DNA of 64,000 nucleotides from Lachnospiraceae bacterium. GTDB taxonomy: Bacteria > Bacillota > Clostridia > Lachnospirales > Lachnospiraceae. The position numbers and the translations under genes were made by a program. A model generated the notes under the pieces. The model was given only the letters and a program-made list of their open reading frames with translations. It was not told the origin of the DNA and ran no database searches. Of the stretch, positions 62,278-64,000 are shown one piece after another. Every line of letters starts with the position of its first letter. Position 1 is the stretch's first letter. The stretch is from assembly GCA_009774215.1 (NCBI GenBank), contig VSNH01000001.1:53420-117419 (forward strand). Direction: 5' to 3'.

Positions 62278-64000
62278 ATGAAAAATAAGCATATATTCCT
62301 GTTTATACTGAGCCTTTTCATTGTGTTTCCATTATATAGAGTCGATTCTGCCGTCGCAATGGCTGCGGAGCAAAATGCGGAAGCTGCCGTCGATCCCGCA
62401 GCAGGGAGAGATGACGAGCCTGCCGCTGAACCTGTAGCGGAGACGGATCCTGTCGCCGATCCGGAACCGGAGGAGAGCGATGATTCCGTCGCCGTCCCGA
62501 AATCTGATGACGCCCAAGCCGTCGTTTCGGAGCCGGGAGAAAAAGATGAGCCGGCGGCGAACCAGGAGGCGGAGGAAGACGCTGAGCCTGCCGCCGATCC
62601 GGAATCCGGTGTTGCCATTGCCGCCGATTCGGAGCCGGGAGAAAAGGACGAGCCGGAAGCGAACACGGAGGCGGAGGGGAACGACGAGCCCTTCGCCGGG
62701 CGGAAAGCGGTGCAGGTCGTGGAACCGTGGGAAAGCGTGTCCACCGGCCCGGCGTTGATCGATTGGCTGGAGTCGCACAAGAACACCGGAGGCAGGGTAA
62801 AGCTGGCTGACCATGTCGTTCTGGAGGAGGATTACGGCTATTTCCCCGGTGCGCCGCATATGCCTGCCGTGTTTGTTGATACGGGTCGATATACCGTCAC
62901 GGTAAAGGGCGTGGTGGATTTTATGAGTGACAATCATCTCACCTTTTCAGGCCAGCCGGACGGTAAAGGGATATTTTATGTGGCGGAAAAAGGTATGCTC
63001 TCCATGCAGGGCATTACGGTGGAGAGCAAAACGGTCGCACTGTGGCAGGAGGAGGGCGCAGGTTTGGTTGTTTCCGGCTGTCATACCACAGGGAGCATCC
63101 ATTATGCCGAGACCCCTTTCGTGATAGAGCCGGATCCTGTCTGCGTTGTTGTGGAGAAGGGACAGTCGGTTTATGATGTCCTGCCGAAATATCTTCGCTG
63201 CCGGGTCAATCGGCAGGGAGAGGTAAGCTCCGATAATTCGCTTCCTCTGGTGTGGAATCTGGAAGGCACGGAGAAGCAGCAGGAGGAAAGGCTGCGCTTT
63301 CGGGCACAGGGCTTCTTTCCGCAGGCGGCCTCTGCGGAATCGGTGCGGTGCACAGTTGTTTATAATGACTATCCGCTGACTTTTGAGGAAGTACGTGCGT
63401 CGTTGAGCGGAAACTTTTATATCTTCAAGGGCTGTTATACGAGGCCGGAGGTGGAATCCCCGTATACCTTAATATCGGAGTATTCCTTCGACGCGGAAAA
63501 CTGGCTTGTATCCGATGAAACCATGGTGGAGGGTACATACGCAGGCTTTATTATCGTTGTTGATGAGAAGCAGTCCGACAGGGCGGCTCATCCGTATATC
63601 TATATCCGTCTGAAGTGTAACAATAACGGAACCGAATATTTTTCCAATGTGCTATGCTACGCGGCTGACAACTTGGACGTCATGGAGGATATAGGCGGCA
63701 GCCGAGGCGGCGGTACTTCTATTACCAACCCGCCGGACGAGCCGCAGGAGGGCGTTGTCAACCCGCCGTCAGAAGAGGAACAGCCGGAGCAAGGGACGGA
63801 TCGGGGCGCCAATCCGGGCAAGAACGGGTCAGGGAAGCAGCCGGATGCAGACCTGGCGGAGAACGAGGCGATTACCGATGCCGGTGATTCAGGCAATAAC
63901 GGAGGGCAGGCGGTACATGCGGGACGGCTGTCAGACGCAGAAGCTTCCAAGGCGGAGGCGGCCCAGAGGCTTGGCGTGCAGTCCACGGAAACCCAAAGGG
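62278..64000 (+). CDS. Secreted acidic-repeat surface protein (3' end outside window)
   Basis: The frame stays open to the window end (574 codons visible). MKNKHIFLFILSLFIVFPLY plus RVDSAVAMA is a signal peptide with an A-M-A cleavage site; ATG 62266, four codons earlier, is an alternative, and neither has a strong ribosome site. Residues about 25-145 are Glu/Asp/Pro/Ala-rich with an imperfect tandem unit (SEPGEKDEPAANQEAEED, later SEPGEKDEPEANTEAEGN). A beta-rich region follows (VKLADHVVLEEDYGY, YTVTVKGVVDFMSDNHLTFS, Ig-like strands to CYAADNLD). Then comes another Pro/Glu/Asn-rich, low-complexity stretch (NPPDEPQEGVVNPPSEEEQP). A wall-associated protein is inferred. The anchor, if any, lies beyond the window. 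Confidence 0.78.
   Translation, partial: MKNKHIFLFILSLFIVFPLYRVDSAVAMAAEQNAEAAVDPAAGRDDEPAAEPVAETDPVADPEPEESDDSVAVPKSDDAQAVVSEPGEKDEPAANQEAEEDAEPAADPESGVAIAADSEPGEKDEPEANTEAEGNDEPFAGRKAVQVVEPWESVSTGPALIDWLESHKNTGGRVKLADHVVLEEDYGYFPGAPHMPAVFVDTGRYTVTVKGVVDFMSDNHLTFSGQPDGKGIFYVAEKGMLSMQGITVESKTVALWQEEGAGLVVSGCHTTGSIHYAETPFVIEPDPVCVVVEKGQSVYDVLPKYLRCRVNRQGEVSSDNSLPLVWNLEGTEKQQEERLRFRAQGFFPQAASAESVRCTVVYNDYPLTFEEVRASLSGNFYIFKGCYTRPEVESPYTLISEYSFDAENWLVSDETMVEGTYAGFIIVVDEKQSDRAAHPYIYIRLKCNNNGTEYFSNVLCYAADNLDVMEDIGGSRGGGTSITNPPDEPQEGVVNPPSEEEQPEQGTDRGANPGKNGSGKQPDADLAENEAITDAGDSGNNGGQAVHAGRLSDAEASKAEAAQRLGVQSTETQR

Overview
The window looks like a chromosomal segment of a Gram-positive anaerobe of the class Clostridia, most likely a Lachnospiraceae gut commensal of mid GC content. 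Grounds: strong AGGAGG-type ribosome sites, ATGA-coupled genes, the order uvrC-hprK-glucokinase-murB-rapZ-whiA-crh, FtsH with a Gly/Pro-rich N-terminus, GH3 and GH51 plant-glycan enzymes, and an AgcS symporter. No rRNA, tRNA, CRISPR array or intact transposon was seen. The genus is not determined.

Layout. (1) 1-3488: 5'-truncated, membrane-anchored surface protein with GLUG repeats around a long helical insert, then a 39-residue small protein. (2) 3771-13451, minus strand: a ten-gene Mrp/Mbh-type cation/proton antiporter operon with four large antiporter-like subunits, an MbhE-MrpB fusion and no hydrogenase genes. (3) 13642-14881: a PanE-like reductase and a small acidic protein. (4) 15032-17566, minus: a LanFEG-like peptide-protection ABC transporter. 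(5) 17814-33529, plus: six very large or medium, signal-less, uncharacterised proteins, starting with a 2006-residue DUF6603 protein and ending with a Gly-rich protein carrying a C-terminal Hint domain. (6) 33636-35659: OmpR-type response regulator and histidine kinase. (7) 35660-37965: AT-richer scar with a Uma2 remnant, a complete tyrosine recombinase and a YafQ/RelE-type toxin remnant. (8) 37966-41333: GH3 beta-glucosidase and a LysM protein. (9) 41423-55411: housekeeping genes pyrG, ftsH, uvrC, hprK, glcK, murB, rapZ, whiA, crh, a lipid kinase and fba. (10) 55589-64000: AgcS symporter with a terminator-bearing leader, a possible structured RNA, GH51 arabinofuranosidase with a divergent AraC regulator, an orphan sensor kinase and a right-truncated secreted acidic protein.

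How parts fit. The best candidate for an undescribed system is region 5. Its promoter carries an 18-bp element (17702-17719) that recurs with 16 of 18 identical bases upstream of the two-component genes (33540-33557). Both lie in the same orientation upstream of a TATACT box, and their spacing differs by 12 bp, about one helical turn. The simplest reading is that the downstream regulator controls itself and the six-gene operon, and perhaps the divergent ABC transporter that shares the intergenic region. HprK and the Crh-like HPr (Glu15, Ser46), next to glucokinase and aldolase, form a carbon-catabolite control group. Several palindromic dispersed repeats lie in the intergenic spaces of the right half, one pair showing compensatory changes in a hairpin stem.
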